DNA from: Halocaridina rubra
Taxonomy: Eukaryota; Arthropoda; Malacostraca; Decapoda; Atyidae
Direction: 5' to 3'
Assembly (NCBI GenBank): GCA_037179515.1
Contig: JAXCGZ010000061.1
Span: 20,001 to 84,000 of the forward strand
DNA length: 64,000 nucleotides
Program-made: the position numbers and the translations under genes
In this document: positions 62,234 to 64,000 of the stretch, in pieces
Numbering within the stretch: the first letter of the stretch is position 1
Layout of the letters: the number at the start of each line of letters is the position of its first letter
The notes under the pieces: model-generated
The model's database searches: none
The model's input: only the letters and a program-made list of their open reading frames with translations
What the model was told of the DNA's origin: nothing

Positions 62234-64000
62234 TAAGCAATCATTGTCTTTGATGATTGTGGCCACAGTTGTACGGGCTAATCCAAGATTGAGACCAATG
62301 GTCGTAGAAGTTTCTCCCTTTTCAGCATGGTTTACTATTTCAATATTAATTTCCATGGTGATGGCCTTTATTTTTTTCATAGCACTGCCATCAGAACTAT
62401 CACCAACACACTTGGGAGACAAAGTAATGTCAGTAACGAGTAAACACAAGTGAAACAAACGAGAGAGCAGATAAAACATGAGGCACAATGTGGCGGGCAG
62501 GAATATCCTGAGCATTGGTTCTTCTTCTTCTAATGTCGCATGATGTTGTATTCTTACACGACGCTCAACAAACTATTTTGAATAAAATCGTATTTAATGC
62601 TATGTGTTTGGTCTTCTTAATTTAAATTCCATATAATCCTTCAATAATACCAAAAATATTAATAAATAAATAAATAAAGCTATTAACTTGATAAATACAA
62701 ATATAGCAGTGCTGTTAGCTGTGTATTCATGTGTATTTCGAATAAAATTGTATTTATGGCCATGAGTTTGGTATCTTTTTTAAATTCAACATAATCCTTC
62801 AATATGAGCAAATATATAAACATATAAATAAATAAAGCCATTAACTTGATAAATATGAATACAGTTGAGCTGCTAGCTGTGTATTTGTTCGCCGCACTCA
62901 CAAACTGCTCAGCGCGCGGGGTTTGATTTACCGCACCAGCCAAGTAGGTAAAAAATATATTTATTAATAATTTATTAATTATTTATTGGCCTCCGACGTA
63001 ACGGCAAAATGACGTTATACGAGAACTTCCAGTACAGTATTTTTAAAATTTGATTTAAGAATAAAAAAAAAAAAATTCAAACAAATACTTACTTCTTTTA
63101 ACAAACCATTATATCTCAACGAAGAAAGTAGGGTGGCTAGAACTTAAATAAAAGGGAGTGTACGGTCTTCTTTCTTATGGAAATAATGGCTTGGCCAGGA
63201 ATCACTTTCATAATTATCTTGACCATATCTCTATAAACATGATCTTATCTGTATAATAACTCCCCAGGGTGCACTATGTAGCCCACATGAACTGTATATA
63301 AATCAAAAAGATTTGTTCATTCACTTTTTTTTATTTTTATATTCATAAATTTTTATTTTATTTTTCCTATCTCCCCTTCTTACCCTCCTTTCCTGGTGGT
63401 CCCCCAAGGGTTAAATGCATTCAAGCAGCACCTTCACCTCTCCCTTCTTCACCACTATCGTATCCAAACATTCCTCTTCCCTTCAAAATATTGGGCATTC
63501 AAGTAACACAAGATAAAGGAGACTTCTAAACCTAGTGAGAACAACTTGAAGTTTTTCTTATATTTGGCACACTTGATTACAGCTCCTAATCAACTCACCT
63601 ACAGGCCCACCATGGCCCATTCACCCCCGGGTGGATACCTACAACAGAACGGATCAATAAAGAAGTCTTCAGTAATTTTTCTACAAGTTTCCAAGAGGTA
63701 ACCTCTTCATTTTCACTCCTCCTGTTGCCGGCCTCAAACAGGAGACATCAAGACTTCATCATACACAATATGTCCTTCTATAAGCTGTTCAGTAGAATGA
63801 AATATATTTCAGAGGAGGAGGGATTGCCAGCCACTCCCTCCCCTATTTCTTTATGGCATATTTTATGAAACAGAAAATAAAAGGACAGAATTCTTTGTTT
63901 TACAACTTAGGATATCAAATTAAGTCAGCTCCTATGAAATGAGCATAGAACACAATACATGATACCACTCTCATATAAATACCTGACTCTCAATCATATC
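54084..64000 (-). CDS. NELFB: Negative elongation factor B (NELF-B/COBRA1), C-terminal exons, partial
   Basis: Five exons on the minus strand in coding order: 64000-63983 (cut by the window edge), 60227-60077, 59232-59051, 55479-55279, 54221-54084 (stop TAA at 54086-54084). All visible introns are GT..AG and phases match, giving 229 residues. Recognisable stretches: DMIESQ-VFREPKLDPQIVTKFLP, LVSLMVDDDVRRLNARLPPDE, YQAYLQESSVACILAMYYTLY, KTALMRVLGTL, FSTEDFCTVVFDEFFFTN, ENVMRHVMKLVWYIHPKLPP, LDTLQKALQPG and a proline-rich end VPMPAPIQ. They follow the order of the last ~40 percent of human NELF-B (580 residues), an alpha-helical repeat protein. NELF-B is a subunit of the NELF complex that, with DSIF, holds RNA polymerase II in promoter-proximal pause in the nucleus. 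The N-terminal part lies beyond the window. Convergent with PPP1R16. Confidence 0.93.
54745..54990. repeat. possible dispersed repeat in NELFB last intron
   Basis: Contains TGCATGTCATACGAGGCGACTATAAGG, a style of sequence that recurs in crustacean repeats, but no second copy was found in this window. Weak. Confidence 0.25.
55871..55920. repeat. (ATT)n microsatellite
   Basis: Imperfect ATT run in a NELFB intron. Confidence 0.9.
56103..56168. repeat. (CTA)n and 35-base poly(A)
   Basis: A short CTA run at 56115-56133 is followed by a pure A run. It could be a retro-insertion tail, but no element body was recognised upstream. Confidence 0.85.
56169..57169. other. NELFB intron, no element recognised
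   Basis: Holds a 117-codon minus-strand frame (56820-56467) of ordinary composition that I do not recognise; the rest is AT-rich. Confidence 0.35.
57170..57720. repeat. degenerate ~136-bp tandem repeat in NELFB intron
   Basis: The phrase GCAAATAATTAATAAG or close variants starts at 57259, 57394, 57532 and 57667 (steps 135, 138, 135), each preceded by an AATAAAG..TTTTA phrase and followed by TTTTGCCC..TTGGCATT-like and ACCACAATTTAA-like phrases. A partial fifth copy is at 57215. About four copies, well diverged. Confidence 0.85.
58213..58532. mobile_element. Tigger-derived MITE, ~320 bp
   Basis: Left end CAAGGGGGACCTCGACTTATG and right end (reverse strand) CAGGGGGTCCTGAGATTACG. The interior keeps part of the Tigger start region (the reverse strand has an MSPKS-like start near 58422). 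Internal-deletion derivative of the family at 26556 and 43377. Confidence 0.85.
58535..58842. mobile_element. Tigger-type MITE, 308 bp, abutting the previous one
   Basis: Ends CAGACACTTCCCAATTTACG (left) and CAGGAGGTCCCCTACTTACA (right, reverse strand). It is separated from the preceding MITE only by TA at 58533-58534 and has TA at 58843-58844. Non-coding. Confidence 0.87.
58899..58973. repeat. (TAA)n microsatellite
   Basis: Imperfect TAA run ending ~78 bases from the donor side of NELFB exon 59051-59232. Confidence 0.95.
59233..60076. other. NELFB intron, no element recognised
   Basis: AT-rich, no repeat recognised; the frames on both strands are short and compositionally random. Confidence 0.5.
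60600..61080 (-). mobile_element. possible RTE-type LINE fragment
   Basis: The minus strand contains a short LPLVLYDAETW reading (near 61070) like the RTE post-RT region, followed by broken helical-looking segments. Evidence is thin. Confidence 0.35.
61085..62233 (+). mobile_element. LINE family B (Jockey-like), RT to poly(A), in NELFB intron
   Basis: Best preserved family-B copy. In frame 1: HKYGFCKARTTGDLLSYHTH, SFVVALDISKALDRVWHKA (motif A), TKLPAYGF, SVTSSVPQGS. After a frameshift near 61420: LFLLFINDLQQS, HAFGDDSTLHFSS (motif C with FGDD, one catalytic context residue changed), KFNASKTQFLAISLS, INILGVRIASNLSWRNHI, CPCLENCSHIWGASSYTY. It ends in a 28-base poly(A) at 62206-62233. 5'-truncated. 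Confidence 0.9.
62234..63032 (-). mobile_element. Tigger-like 5' end fragment
   Basis: Minus strand: terminal CTGGAAGTTCTCGTATAACG (degenerate TIR) next to TA at 63033, a 5' UTR with two related ~150-base copies (62580-62720 and 62735-62880, shared TAAATAAATAAAGC.ATTAAC), then the start (LSPKCVGDSSDGSAMKKIKA, near 62425) and a HTH (NLGLARTTVATIIKDND) ending at the LINE poly(A) junction. Confidence 0.83.
63033..63982. other. NELFB intron, no element recognised
   Basis: No coding exon or repeat family recognised between the Tigger fragment and the partial NELFB exon at 63983. Confidence 0.45.

Overview
The window looks like a gene-sparse, repeat-loaded chromosome segment of an arthropod, most plausibly a decapod crustacean. 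The reasons are very long (AT)n, (CT)n and (TTC)n microsatellites, tRNA-derived SINEs, CR1/Jockey-type and RTE-type LINE debris, and many Tigger/pogo DNA transposons around intron-rich conserved animal genes. The clade is an inference; nothing seen here fixes the species.

Two real protein-coding genes are present, tail to tail. (1) A complete ten-exon coding region on the + strand (30318-48148) encodes a 675-residue PPP1R16/TIMAP/MYPT3-type regulatory subunit of protein phosphatase 1. It has a basic N-terminus, a KVLF PP1-docking motif, ankyrin repeats in two blocks and a C-terminal CIIM prenylation box. All ten exons join in frame with GT..AG introns. (2) The last five coding exons of NELFB (negative elongation factor B) lie on the - strand (64000 down to 54084). 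The gene runs off the right edge. About 5 kb separates the two stop-side ends.

Layout. 1-11.6 kb: microsatellites, a SINE, an RTE fragment, broken CR1-like LINE copies and a short perfect-arm palindrome between (TA)n tracts. 12.2-17.4 kb: the most unusual region, three blocks of a ~271-bp unit carrying a tRNA-like promoter, each block arranged as an inverted repeat with (AT)n at its outer edges. 17.4-26.5 kb: the best preserved CR1-like reverse transcriptase, a mosaic of two LINE families and a further tRNA-like repeat. 26.5-29.3 kb: a full-length Tigger-like element with a 334-bp internal tandem duplication. 30.3-48.8 kb: the PPP1R16 gene, whose introns hold a LINE, three Tigger/pogo copies, SINEs and MITEs. 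48.8-54 kb: intergenic. 54-64 kb: NELFB, whose introns hold a ~136-bp degenerate tandem repeat, two abutting MITEs, a LINE and another Tigger fragment.

The two genes are housekeeping-type genes with no visible functional link; they are only neighbours. The strongest candidate for something undescribed is the recurring pattern of palindromic or tRNA-like units bounded by (AT)n tracts, together with LINE 3' ends that run straight into (TA)n. Long identical inverted arrays can also be assembly artefacts, so that explanation must be excluded first.
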